Source: Paradevosia shaoguanensis (GTDB lineage: Bacteria; Pseudomonadota; Alphaproteobacteria; Rhizobiales; Devosiaceae). Taken from it: DNA of 64,000 bases. Positions 17,195-25,614 of the stretch are shown piece after piece; position 1 is the first letter of the stretch; each line of letters begins with the position of its first letter. Made by a program: the position numbers and the translations under genes. The notes under the pieces are model-generated. The model saw only the letters and a list, made by a program, of their open reading frames with translations, did not search any database and had not been told where the DNA came from. Location of the stretch: assembly GCF_016801025.1 (NCBI RefSeq), contig NZ_CP068983.1:744001-808000 (forward strand). The letters run 5' to 3'.

Positions 17195-17510
17195 ATCGAT
17201 CTCCTAGTGATCATGTTGACGGGGACCGGCATCCCTGCCCTGCTTGTGCAAGACAACGGCTATCTAGAGTCGAAGACCACGACTTTCCCGAGGAATTCCA
17301 CCATGGGCACGCTACTGGGAGCGCATACAGTCGCCAGGAACCACTATCTGCTGGTGTATTTTTCGTGGAAATCGGCTGGAATTAATTCCGAAACTGGTGG
17401 GGTTTCCATGTCGCCTGCCCCAGCTTTTCCTAAAGACCACAGGAAGGAAAAGCCACCCGTTTCCGCGACACTTACTGCGGTTAAGCATTTGATTTTGCTT
17501 GATTTTCGCG
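17195..17510. other. intergenic between small gene and right att repeat
   Basis: No gene is recognised in these roughly 316 bases. Composition is intermediate between element and backbone. It is the expected place for integrase arm-binding sites, but I see no convincing direct repeats. Confidence 0.35.
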
Positions 17511-17590
17511 TTGGGAAGCTGCTGCTCTACCATTGAGCTACACCCGCGACGCGCTTCTTGTGCTGGAAAAGCGCGATGGCGTCAAGATCG
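17511..17590. repeat. right attachment repeat (attR), orphan tRNA-Gly 5' half
   Basis: This is the second copy of the 80-bp repeat at 2676-2755, differing at two bases (17560 and 17572). It holds the anticodon loop, D arm, acceptor 5' strand and upstream promoter of tRNA-Gly, but the 3' half is replaced by element sequence. No tRNA can be made from it, although its promoter could still fire leftward into the element. Confidence 0.85.
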
Positions 17591-17602
17591 GGTTCGGCGG
17601 GG

Positions 17603-17644
17603 AATTCGCATGATGGCCGGGCGCGAAAAACGCCGAGGGTGGGC
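17603..17644. repeat. 42-bp direct repeat, copy 1
   Basis: These 42 bases, beginning AATTCGCATGATGGCC, recur without change at 18846-18887. The sequence is the spacer between the tRNA promoter region and the YcxB-like remnant. The two copies bracket the outer-membrane protein gene. Confidence 0.75.
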
Positions 17645-17725
17645 TAGATATTTCGCAGGCCGGACCGTTCGAGGCGTTCAGTCAGGTCCGCTGCCGGCGC
17701 GGCGTTCAGGGCGTGGGCATCTTCC
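17643..17725 (-). pseudogene. decayed 3' fragment of a YcxB-like gene (right copy)
   Basis: This fragment aligns from the stop codon (CTAGATATT on this strand) through about 80 bases with the 3' end of the intact gene at 22855. It keeps TCAGGTCCGC and GGCGTTCAG blocks. Similarity ends near 17720. It marks the chromosomal side of the right att junction and shows that a YcxB-like gene followed this tRNA before insertion. From 17726 to 17928 I see no gene. Confidence 0.65.
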
Positions 17726-17928
17726 GACGTCGGTCTACTGCGCTTCGATATCCGATGACCGGTTTCGACCTCATAGCAGTCGTTCACCCAATTCTTCCCA
17801 GGGTCAAAAAGCAGACCCTTTCAAAGCCATCAGCAGGAGCCTTGGTTTCTTTTTGGGATGACTAGAGATTTCGACAGCGCAAACGGGAAGGCAGCGGTAA
17901 CGGTGGGGTGCTCAGTTGGCTCTGCCAA

Positions 17929-18633
17929 TCAGAATCTGAAGTTAATGCCGGCCTTCACGGTTTGCAGTTTCAGACTTTCCGTTGCTGGAGCGGTCGGCAT
18001 GGCAGCATCGATTGCTGTCGCAGTCCCAAAGTCAGTATAAGAGTATTCAGCCTGGACCGAAATATTTCGGGTGATAGCATATTCAAGGCCGACACCTGCG
18101 GTCCAGCCAATGCGATTGGCGGCCCGCAGATCAGGGACCGGAACGAGGCCTCCGTTGAGTACGGGAGCAAAGCGTCCGTAAGCAAGGCCAGCGTGGGCGT
18201 AGATCAAAAGGCTGTCGGTCGGAAGGAAGCCAGCACGCGCGCGAACGGTGCCGAGATACTCAAGCTTCGAGCTGTATTCCACGCCGAGGAATGGGTCTCT
18301 ATAGCCCACTTCGAAGCCCGACAGGGCGATATCAGCGACCGCACCAAACACGAACGAATTGACCTGATGGTCGTAGCCAATTTGTACGCCAGCCAGGCCG
18401 GTGCTCTTATCGTTGTTTTTGATGTATGTAAGCGAGGGCGGGCCAGGAATTTCGAACACAGACCTCGACTGGCCCTGAGATGCCGCTCCAAAGACGCCAA
18501 CATAGGGGCCTGTCCAGTCAAGGACGGGCTCCATACCAGCCGGCGTCGGTACAGAAACCACGCCGCGGTCCTGAGCCAAAGCTCCGGAGGTTAGCAAAGC
18601 GGCAAAAGCGGCAACAACAGCAATTTTCTTCAT
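17929..18633 (-). CDS. outer-membrane beta-barrel protein (Omp25-like)
   Basis: This is a 234-aa secreted protein. ATG 18633, with GGGGG upstream, begins a signal peptide (MKKIAVVAAFAALLTSGALA) cut before Q21. Then come WTGPYVGVFGA, alternating amphipathic strands with GLAGVQIGYDHQV and YLGTVRARAGF patterns, and a terminal phenylalanine (NFRF) typical of BAM substrates. This is the eight-strand porin-like family common in Hyphomicrobiales. Family members are surface antigens or stabilisers of the outer membrane. The gene stands alone between the 42-bp direct repeats. Confidence 0.88.
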   Translation of the reverse strand: MKKIAVVAAFAALLTSGALAQDRGVVSVPTPAGMEPVLDWTGPYVGVFGAASQGQSRSVFEIPGPPSLTYIKNNDKSTGLAGVQIGYDHQVNSFVFGAVADIALSGFEVGYRDPFLGVEYSSKLEYLGTVRARAGFLPTDSLLIYAHAGLAYGRFAPVLNGGLVPVPDLRAANRIGWTAGVGLEYAITRNISVQAEYSYTDFGTATAIDAAMPTAPATESLKLQTVKAGINFRF

Positions 18634-18845
18634 GACGCCCCCAAATAATCGCGCGAAATTGTCGCTAACTACATGAGTCGTCAAGAAAAAATGAAAAGCC
18701 CAACTGCCTCTCCATGCCGATAGCCGCCTGTCCGCTCCCCACCCCATTGCAGACCTCGGCTAAAAGAGAGAGCCGAATACACATCGGTTGATGGATAGAG
18801 CTGGTGGCGTAGCGGACGCGCAAGACTCCCTGCTCGCGCGCGAGC

Positions 18846-18887
18846 AATTCGCATGATGGCCGGGCGCGAAAAACGCCGAGGGTGGGC
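18846..18887. repeat. 42-bp direct repeat, copy 2
   Basis: This is identical to 17603-17644. The flanks differ on both sides, so the duplicated unit is sharply bounded. It lies upstream of the outer-membrane protein gene. Confidence 0.75.
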
Positions 18888-18917
18888 ATCAACCGATACC
18901 GGAACTGCAACTAGCCT

Positions 18918-19682
18918 CTACGCTTCGACCACAGTTCGCCCGCGGTAAATGGCAGTGCGCAACTCGCCAACGTAGTGCGGCAGGTCCGGCATGGCGCTAA
19001 TCGTCGCGGCAGCAACTTCCGCCTCGATGTCGTAGGGAACTCGGACGACGTTCAATGACCACGGCGTTGGCTCAGCGGAGCCGTAGGAGCCCTCCAGGAT
19101 GCAGTAACATGCAAGCGGCGCGTCCAGTGGATTGCCCACGCTGCCTACATTGAACAACGTACGCCCCTCAAAACTGAGGATGTATGGTGTATGAATATCT
19201 CCATAGCCGACAATGTCCGGCTCTGACGCTGAACCAGTAAACTCGGTATTGGCGAACATGGCACGATGCTGATCACGGCTATCCGTCTCATAGACCCGAT
19301 TGAAAATTCCCGCTGCGCTGGCGTGGAACAGTCGCACGCTCTTTCCGCTGATAAGAAAGTCGAAACTTCCGGGCAAGTCCGCAAGGTAGGCTAGGCGTTC
19401 TGGTCCAAGCTGACGGCGATGCCAAATGCCCGGCAGCCATGTTGGATCGCGTGCCGCAGGGATTTCCGCGTCCCAGTTCCCTTGGACCGTGACCTCGCAA
19501 ACAGTCTGACAGAGGTCCACGACGGCTGCCGAACGTGGGCCTTTGCCCACCAGATCGCCAAGATTGAAAATGCGGGTAATTCCTGACGCCTGGATGTGTT
19601 CCAGCACAGCTTCCAGTGCTGTCAAGTTGCCGTGCACGTCAGAAATAATCGCGATCCGGTCATCGTCTCGTTGATGGATCAC
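18918..19682 (-). CDS. metallophosphoesterase (calcineurin-like)
   Basis: This 254-aa enzyme starts at GTG 19682. Motifs of the two-metal phosphoesterase family are in order: D15-V-H17-GN, GD at 42-43 (NLGDLVGKG), GNWD at 68-71 (usual GNH[DE], here Trp for His), an internal FHAS, and GYGDIHTPY replacing the usual GHTH. It is close to the YfcE/serine-threonine phosphatase-like family that hydrolyses phosphodiesters or phosphomonoesters. The substrate is not known. It lies in the accessory stretch between the att site and the intact YcxB-like gene. The His-to-Trp change in GNHD may alter activity. Confidence 0.82.
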   Translation of the reverse strand: MIHQRDDDRIAIISDVHGNLTALEAVLEHIQASGITRIFNLGDLVGKGPRSAAVVDLCQTVCEVTVQGNWDAEIPAARDPTWLPGIWHRRQLGPERLAYLADLPGSFDFLISGKSVRLFHASAAGIFNRVYETDSRDQHRAMFANTEFTGSASEPDIVGYGDIHTPYILSFEGRTLFNVGSVGNPLDAPLACYCILEGSYGSAEPTPWSLNVVRVPYDIEAEVAAATISAMPDLPHYVGELRTAIYRGRTVVEA

Positions 19683-19917
19683 GAGCCCCTATCCTTTTTG
19701 ACTTCCTAGCGCCGGATAGTATCGATGTTCCGCGATCTGACCAGCCGCCGCAGCCGATCAACATCAGCTGACCTTACGTGGCCAGTTGCCGAGCCGTGGC
19801 TCCATCCTTTTCATGAGCTGCTAGATGTTTGCCGCGTGAAGAACGACATAGCTGCCTCGCGAGCTTCACCTGTTGCATGGCCGCAGGGGCGAGCGAGCGA
19901 GATGAGGCGCAAGGCAC

Positions 19918-20868
19918 TCATCGCACGACGATCGGATCCGTCAAGCCATTCAACCTGATCTGGTTCAACTCTGCAGTGGAGAAGACGCCGGCCTCGTAGA
20001 GCCGGATATATTCCTCGGAAACACTTGAGCCAAACATGAGGATGTCATCTGTATTGACCGTGACGATGACGCCGGCGTCGTGGAGTGTTCTGATTGGATG
20101 GTTGGCGATGCTATCGACCCGGCCAAGCATTACGTTGGACGTCGGACAGATGTTGAGCCGAATTTGATGATCCGCGAGGAAGCGCATGACCGCGGGCGAT
20201 TCCGCTGCCGCAATCCCATGCTGCACTTCATCGAGCTCCAATTCTTCGACCGCCTGCCAAACATCGTCCGCGGCTCCCCATTCTCCCACATGAGCCTTCA
20301 ACCGAAGGCCTTTTGCGAGGGCTGCTCTATAGATGGGCTTGAACACACCGATGGGCTGAGCCAGTTCGTCTGCGTAGAGGTCGATGCTTCGATAGGAGCC
20401 TGTCTCCAACAACGGCTCTGTCCAACTTATGAGAGCGTCGACTGGACAATGCCGAGATAGTCCCAGTTGGGCGATCCATTCGATTTCGGGTGCTACGCGC
20501 TCGTGGATTTCCCGCATGGCCTGAGTGAGTGCCAGGGCGTTCCCATTCCAAAGGGTTAGTGCCCAGGCATCTTCCCCAGCGTCAAGGCGCGTAACACCGT
20601 CGTCTTTAGCCTGCACGAATGTTGCTTCGAGTGCCAGCATTCGTCCGGTAGCGCCGGGAAAGGCCTCGCCGATCCGGTTGGCACTTGCCCATTCGTGCAT
20701 CTCGTCCATGGAGGCCAAAACGCGATCGAGGGGAACAACGTCGATGCCCGTCCTCTCACGGACAAAGCTGCGGCTTCCGCCGAGAGTTGCGTGTGTATGA
20801 AGTTCGCTTTTGGGACACGCAATGAGAGCTTCGCGGTCGTGATTGGCGAGCGCGGCTTCAAATGTCAT
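19918..20868 (-). CDS. adenosine deaminase-like amidohydrolase
   Basis: This enzyme of about 316 aa is read from ATG 20868 (GGGGA six bases before); an upstream ATG at 20970 would add 34 unlikely residues. The zinc and catalytic set of the adenosine/AMP deaminase family is visible: H24-T-H26, KAHVGEW (His and Glu), VQHGI, NICPTSN, and NTDD near the C-terminus. It should deaminate a purine nucleoside or related amine in the cytosol. The end comes about 35 residues after NTDD, somewhat short for the family. The region 19683-19917 between it and the phosphoesterase shows no gene. Confidence 0.82.
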   Translation of the reverse strand: MTFEAALANHDREALIACPKSELHTHATLGGSRSFVRERTGIDVVPLDRVLASMDEMHEWASANRIGEAFPGATGRMLALEATFVQAKDDGVTRLDAGEDAWALTLWNGNALALTQAMREIHERVAPEIEWIAQLGLSRHCPVDALISWTEPLLETGSYRSIDLYADELAQPIGVFKPIYRAALAKGLRLKAHVGEWGAADDVWQAVEELELDEVQHGIAAAESPAVMRFLADHQIRLNICPTSNVMLGRVDSIANHPIRTLHDAGVIVTVNTDDILMFGSSVSEEYIRLYEAGVFSTAELNQIRLNGLTDPIVVR

Positions 20869-21099
20869 GTTTGTCCCCGCTGGCATACCGGGCCAGAACA
20901 ACATCGCGGCCGCCGACGAGTCAATGACTGCTTTTTTGGGATGTTCCACGTCCTGGGCAAACAACCACATTGGGCATAGCGCTGCAGCAGCGACGCGTGA
21001 CTATGGCAGTTCCCGGTCGTTCCGGTGAACCTGCAGATCCTCAAAGGTGGCCGTTAGCGGTCGGGTGGCCGGCATCAACCACCAAGGGACGACCTCAAT

Positions 21100-21265
21100 G
21101 TTCTGGTGGATCGTAGAGCGTCATCTTGCGTGCCTGCCGCGGCAGAGGGGCGGAATAGCCGATCACGAGCCAGGCGCAGAGGCCAACCAGGCCGAGACTG
21201 CCCCGCTGGCCAGGTACGGAGCACAGACGGTCGACCCAAACCGACCGTTATTGACCGCAGCACTC
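21100..21265 (-). pseudogene. internal fragment of a YcxB-like gene
   Basis: Read on the minus strand it encodes CAWLVIGYSAPLPRQARKM, close to AWLVIGYFALLPRQARKIYG in the intact protein at 22855-23388. The nucleotide sequence aligns across about 100 bases. Neither end of the gene is present. The rest of the gap from 20869 to 21420 shows no gene. Confidence 0.65.
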
Positions 21266-21420
21266 ATTTCAGCAAGACTTACCGAATAAACGAACATCGT
21301 TCCGCGATGATGAACGATACTTCAGGGTGCCACATTGCCGCTCAGTGTCATTCTGTCATGCGCAGGCACTGCGCCGGTGGACTGAGGTACGTCGGTTTTG
21401 GTTTAGCACAGAGGTTCAGA

Positions 21421-22704
21421 ATGGCAGGCGCAGAACAATTCCGAGTGAGGCCTTTGGCTAATGATTTTGTGCGAGTGTACGAATCTCCAGACCCGAACAA
21501 TATTTACACTTACAGCCCCGGTATAGTTGCGCTTCCGAGCGGACGTCTCGTGGCGACTTTGGATTTGAGCGGCTCTGGGATTGGAAATCTGCCCGGACCA
21601 AAACAAATCATCGAGCACGGACAGGAGTGGTTCGGAAAAGTATTCGTTTCAGATGACCAAGGCAGGACATGGACGCACAAAACGGATTTTCCGTTCATGC
21701 ATGCGCGACCGTTCCTTGCCGGCCAGTCGCTATATGTCATCGGGCACTGCAACTATTTGTGCATCATGCGATCTGATGACGAGGGAGAAACCTGGAACAA
21801 GACGGCAATCCTGACGGAAAGCGAAACCTGGCATCAGGCGCCCAGCAATGTGCATTATGCCAACGGCAATGTTTACCTCGTCATGGAGCGGATAACCGCT
21901 GCCATGAACGGTTGGCCATGCAGTGTCATGGCCCCCGTTTTGATGCGAGGCAAAGTGAGCGACGACCTGACGCTAAGGGAGAATTGGACTTTCGCCTCCG
22001 AGCTGGTTTTTCGTGACGAAATTCACGACGACGATCTGAACTATTTTGGTGTTCCTTTCTTCAGCGCAGTGCGTGGTGAAAAAGTTTCTCTCACCGCAAA
22101 TACAACAAGATGGCTACACCCCATAGGCTGGCTGGAAACTAACGTGGTGCAGTTCACCGACAAAGATCATTACTTTCATGATCCAGCGGGGCGCACCTTT
22201 CATTTGTGGGCTCGCGCCAATACCCATGGCACGGGCTACGCCGCAATTGCCAAGGTGGTTGAGAACGACGACGGAACCATGACCACGTCGCTGGTGAACG
22301 CGCCGTCGGGAAAGACAATGACGTTCGTTCCCTGTCCTGGCGGGCAGATGAAGTTTCACATTCTATTTGACGAAAAGCAGCGGCTGTACTGGCTGTTGAG
22401 CTCGCAATCTACCGATAGCATGACGCGAGCAGAATGCCTGCCGCCAGACCGCTACAACCTGCCAAATGGCGAGCGCCATCGCCTGCAGCTGCACTTTTCC
22501 AAGAACTGCATTGACTGGTGCTTTGCTGGCATAGTGTCGATGACGAACTCGCCTAAAGAGGCTCGACACTACGCCAGCATGGCCATAGCAGGCGATGATT
22601 TGGTGGTGTTGAGCCGGTCAGGCGATGAGCGGGCAGCAAATGCGCACAATGGAAATTTCATATCCTTTCATCGGGTAAGAGATTTCCGTGGACTCGTTTA
22701 TTAG
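21421..22704 (+). CDS. sialidase-like (BNR/Asp-box) protein
   Basis: This 427-aa protein starts at ATG 21421 with AGAGG upstream; the open frame runs further left only by chance. Two Asp boxes, S77-DDQGRTW84 and S118-DDEGETW125, mark a beta-propeller of the exo-alpha-sialidase type. A conserved arginine triad cannot be assigned by eye. No signal peptide is present, so it would act in the cytosol or be exported in another way. The substrate could be sialic acid or another glycoside. It is the last gene of the accessory stretch before the intact YcxB-like gene. Confidence 0.7.
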   Translation: MAGAEQFRVRPLANDFVRVYESPDPNNIYTYSPGIVALPSGRLVATLDLSGSGIGNLPGPKQIIEHGQEWFGKVFVSDDQGRTWTHKTDFPFMHARPFLAGQSLYVIGHCNYLCIMRSDDEGETWNKTAILTESETWHQAPSNVHYANGNVYLVMERITAAMNGWPCSVMAPVLMRGKVSDDLTLRENWTFASELVFRDEIHDDDLNYFGVPFFSAVRGEKVSLTANTTRWLHPIGWLETNVVQFTDKDHYFHDPAGRTFHLWARANTHGTGYAAIAKVVENDDGTMTTSLVNAPSGKTMTFVPCPGGQMKFHILFDEKQRLYWLLSSQSTDSMTRAECLPPDRYNLPNGERHRLQLHFSKNCIDWCFAGIVSMTNSPKEARHYASMAIAGDDLVVLSRSGDERAANAHNGNFISFHRVRDFRGLVY

Positions 22705-22854
22705 CGCGCGGCGTGCCCGCCAGAAAACTGACGGCTGCGGCCTGTGAGCATTTGCAGTCGTGGGTCGTGAGCTATCGACGTACCGAAGGCTGGCTCTGGT
22801 TGCATGCGGCCTTGATGTGACCGGGTCATGGCCGCAAAAACCGCCGCTAGCGAC

Positions 22855-23388
22855 CTAGATATTGCGCAAGCCGGACTGCTTGAGGCGCTCGGTCAGGTCC
22901 GCGGCCTGCGCGGCATTCAGCGCATGCCGTGGGATCATCTGGAAAAGCACCGGCGAATGCATGAGAAGGATCATCGTCTCGTCGGCGCTCCAGCCATGGT
23001 ATTCGCCCCAAGGGACGGTGCTCGAGGCCACGGCCGTCGCAGCGGAATAAGCTTCGCTGTTCCAGGATGCTTCGACGGGATGCTGCATGGTCTTTTGCTG
23101 GCCATAGATCTTGCGCGCCTGTCGCGGCAGAAGGGCGAAGTAGCCGATCACAAGCCAGGCGCTCAGGCCAATCAGGCCTAGCATGGCCCCGATGGCCAGG
23201 CTGCCGGGCACTGAATCGAAGCCCGCAATGGTGAAGGCCAGGATGCATGCCACGACGACGGCCGCGACGAACACCCTGATGCGGGTCGATTTGAGCCAGT
23301 AGCGGCGCATGCGCAGGCGCAAGGCGTTCGCATAGTCCTCGGCGGTGATGGTAAAGGAGACGGAGGGCGGAAGTGCGGAGGTAGCCAT
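22855..23388 (-). CDS. YcxB-like membrane protein
   Basis: This 177-aa protein has a cytosolic N-terminus, two hydrophobic helices (about residues 43-61 and 70-90) and a C-terminal YcxB-like domain starting near PRQARKIYGQQ, with WGEYHGWSADETMILLMHSP. The function of the family is unknown. It is the intact parent of the fragments at 2811, 17643 and 21100. It therefore marks the right boundary of the accessory region and probably once lay next to tRNA-Gly. Confidence 0.75.
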   Translation of the reverse strand: MATSALPPSVSFTITAEDYANALRLRMRRYWLKSTRIRVFVAAVVVACILAFTIAGFDSVPGSLAIGAMLGLIGLSAWLVIGYFALLPRQARKIYGQQKTMQHPVEASWNSEAYSAATAVASSTVPWGEYHGWSADETMILLMHSPVLFQMIPRHALNAAQAADLTERLKQSGLRNI

Positions 23389-23482
23389 GGGGTCACCAGA
23401 ACCGCTCAGGCGCTATCATGTCAATTGCCTTTGCCGGACACTTCCGAAAGCTGTCACGGTCGATTGGGTAGGAGTTGCACTT

Positions 23483-23977
23483 ATGGCTGAAGCTGTCGTC
23501 AATCTTGATAGGCTGCCGCTTAAATCCGAAAACAAGGGCACCCGCTTCGCTAACGAATACGCGGAAATCGGGACGGCTCTCGGTCTCAAGGCGCTCGGCG
23601 CGAACTATCTCGTCGTTCCGCCCGGGAAGACTTCCATGCCTTTCCATCGCCATCACACCTCCGATGAAATGTTCTTCATTCTGTCGGGAGAGGGGGAATA
23701 CCGGTTCGGCGATGATCGAATTCCCGTGCGGGCGGGTGATTGCCTCGGGGCTCCGGCTGCAGGGGCGGCGCATCAACTCATCAATACCGGCAGCGAGCCG
23801 CTGCGCTACCTGGCGGTGTCGAACAATACCAATGCGGAGGTGATCGAGTATCCGGACAGCGGCCGCGTCCGCGTGGATGTCGGCCTCTCGGGGTTTCATC
23901 GCTATGATGGCACCTTCAAGGAAGGCGGCAGGCTGACGCCGCTCGGCTATTGGGAGGGCGAGGACACCGATGAGTAG
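23483..23977 (+). CDS. cupin-domain protein
   Basis: This 164-aa protein starts at ATG 23483 (TAGGAG nine bases before). A single cupin barrel holds both motifs: HRHHTSDEMFFILSGEGEYR, with the metal-binding His and Glu set, and later AGAAHQLINTG. Relatives bind a metal and a small organic acid or sugar. The reaction is not predictable here. It stands upstream of a VOC-family gene on the same strand, with about 100 bases between. Confidence 0.8.
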   Translation: MAEAVVNLDRLPLKSENKGTRFANEYAEIGTALGLKALGANYLVVPPGKTSMPFHRHHTSDEMFFILSGEGEYRFGDDRIPVRAGDCLGAPAAGAAHQLINTGSEPLRYLAVSNNTNAEVIEYPDSGRVRVDVGLSGFHRYDGTFKEGGRLTPLGYWEGEDTDE

Positions 23978-24080
23978 CTCCTTGGGCACTCGCGAGCGAA
24001 GTCAGGTGGATGTCGAAAAGCCGCGCGCCTCTTCGACCAGCTGTGTGGTCCGATGGGGACCACCAGCAGGAGGATGAACG

Positions 24081-24464
24081 ATGTTGCCGGCAGCGATGGA
24101 AGTCGTGACGCTTTTTGTCGACGATCTGGGCAGTGCCAGGAAGTTCTATGAAGACGTGTTCGCGCCGGACGTGCTCTTCGAGGACAAGGCTGGCGCGGTC
24201 CTGCGGTTTGCGGGGATGGCGGTGAACCTCTTGCGTATCGAGAATGCGCCCGAACTGGTTGCCCCCAAGACAGTCGGCACTCCCAAGGATGGCCCCAGGG
24301 TGATGTTCACCGTGAAGGTCGAGGACTGCCGAACAGCTCATGCTGAGCTGGTCGCAAAGGGTGTTGCGTTTCTCAATGGGCCGATTGATCGTCCTTGGGG
24401 CCGCCGTACTGCGGCTTTCGCAGATCCCTCAGGCAATGTGTGGGAAATCGCGGAGGAGCTTTGA
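24081..24464 (+). CDS. VOC family (glyoxalase/bleomycin-resistance-like) protein
   Basis: This 127-aa protein has the paired beta-alpha-beta-beta-beta fold of the VOC superfamily. VVTLFVDDLGSARKFYEDVF opens the first module, and FADPSGNVWEIAEEL closes the second with the usual metal-binding Glu. AGGAGG precedes the ATG. Family members include dioxygenases, lyases and drug-binding proteins; nothing here selects among them. Confidence 0.82.
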   Translation: MLPAAMEVVTLFVDDLGSARKFYEDVFAPDVLFEDKAGAVLRFAGMAVNLLRIENAPELVAPKTVGTPKDGPRVMFTVKVEDCRTAHAELVAKGVAFLNGPIDRPWGRRTAAFADPSGNVWEIAEEL

Positions 24465-24484
24465 TAGCCAGCTTCCCGAAGGAC

Positions 24485-25396
24485 CTAGAGGTGAAAATGG
24501 CCGGAGGATTCCGGTTGGTAGATCACCCGCTCGATCAGAATGCGCCGCGTGCGATCCGAGACCATCCAGTCGATGGCGTCGCCTTCCTGATAGCCGAGGA
24601 TTGCGGCGCCCACGTCGGACAGGACCGAGAGTTTCCCGGAGCGTTCGTCGGCGTCTTCAGGATAGACGAGGGCCACTTCCTTTTCCTCGTCGTCCAGCTG
24701 CAGCGCGACCCTGGAATTCATGGTCACGACATCCGGCGCGACCTGCTGGGGATCGACGACAATGGCTCTTTCGATCTCGTGCTCAAGGTCGACAAGTGCC
24801 GGCCCTTGCTCGAACTCGATCAGGCTCTGGAGGCGGGCCTTGTCCATCTCCGTGATGTAGATGTCGGCAGAAGTTGCCATGACTCCTTCACGGAGAAGGC
24901 GCAGATACCGACCTGAGGTCATATGCAGCGACTGGAGCGTCGGCGTTTCGCCCTTGAGCAGAAAACCGCAGCGCTGAAAAGCCTTCAGCGAGCGCGTGTT
25001 GTCCGGGTGAATCTTGGCGATGACGGTCTCGGCGCGCATGTCGAGGAAGGCGAGCTTCAGGCCTTCACGGATCGTGCTTGCGCCGAGCCTGCGACCCCAG
25101 GTGTCATGATCTCCGATGACGAGAACGATTTCACAATCAGGTCCCGTCTTGACCAGGCGGACGAAGCCGACGGGGCAGTCGTTTCGATCGTAGGCCATGA
25201 AGAAGCGGCCACCCTGGTTGAACAGGTGCGTCAGGATCGGCATCTGAGTTCGGTCTATGGCCTGCGCGATGAACCCGGATACGCTGCGTGAATCGCTCAG
25301 GTAGCGGGTGACTCGCTCATCTTCCAGCCAGTCCATCAGGATCAGTGCGTGTGACCGGGTGATCTCCGGACGCAACGAAACAAAAGGCTTGTTCAT
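24485..25396 (-). CDS. GNAT acetyltransferase fused to nucleoside diphosphate kinase regulator (Rnk)
   Basis: This is a 303-aa two-domain protein. Residues 1-170 are a GNAT domain with the acetyl-CoA loop near GRRLGASTIREGL and the late HPDNTRSLKAFQRCGF. Residues 172-303 are a GreA/Rnk-type module: TEMDKARLQSLIE helix, then VTMNSRVALQLDDEE, LSVLSDVGAAILGYQEGD. Such fusions occur in alphaproteobacteria. The Rnk part binds RNA polymerase or influences nucleotide pools in known relatives. The acetyl acceptor is unknown. Confidence 0.85.
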   Translation of the reverse strand: MNKPFVSLRPEITRSHALILMDWLEDERVTRYLSDSRSVSGFIAQAIDRTQMPILTHLFNQGGRFFMAYDRNDCPVGFVRLVKTGPDCEIVLVIGDHDTWGRRLGASTIREGLKLAFLDMRAETVIAKIHPDNTRSLKAFQRCGFLLKGETPTLQSLHMTSGRYLRLLREGVMATSADIYITEMDKARLQSLIEFEQGPALVDLEHEIERAIVVDPQQVAPDVVTMNSRVALQLDDEEKEVALVYPEDADERSGKLSVLSDVGAAILGYQEGDAIDWMVSDRTRRILIERVIYQPESSGHFHL

Positions 25397-25614
25397 CTTC
25401 GCTACCTTGGTCGCTAGAATGAAAGCCTGTCACGGTCGGTGCCGTGCTGGTTCTTTCGCAAAAGCGCATCTTAGCAACGATCCGACCGTGAAGGCCAGCG
25501 GAGGAGCGCGGTCGGCGCAGATGGTGCTGTGGCTTGCAGCTCCAACATAGCAAGATCGGACGAGCGAGGCTGGGGTCGTCGGGCGCATAGATGGCGTGCC
25601 ACGAAGGGAATGCG

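Larger units (their letters stand above)
2676..17590. mobile_element. pipolin-like integrated element in tRNA-Gly
   Basis: The element is bounded by the 80-bp att repeats and is about 14.8 kb between equivalent points. It encodes a tyrosine integrase (12867-13946) and a family B DNA polymerase (14047-16764). The remaining cargo is accessory. Base composition is clearly more AT-rich than on either side. I recognise no conjugation genes, terminal protein, relaxase or phage structural genes. Integrase plus PolB plus tRNA-flanking repeats is the defining layout of pipolins. The assignment to that class depends on the polymerase subfamily, which I judge by motifs only. Confidence 0.78.

Noticed and set aside
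2676-17590. A prophage or conjugative element
   Set aside because: No capsid, terminase, tail, relaxase, coupling protein or type IV secretion gene is recognisable between the repeats.
21106-21420. N-terminal extension of the sialidase-like protein
   Set aside because: The frame there overlaps the antisense YcxB-like fragment and is not protein-like. ATG 21421 has a ribosome site and begins the recognisable part.
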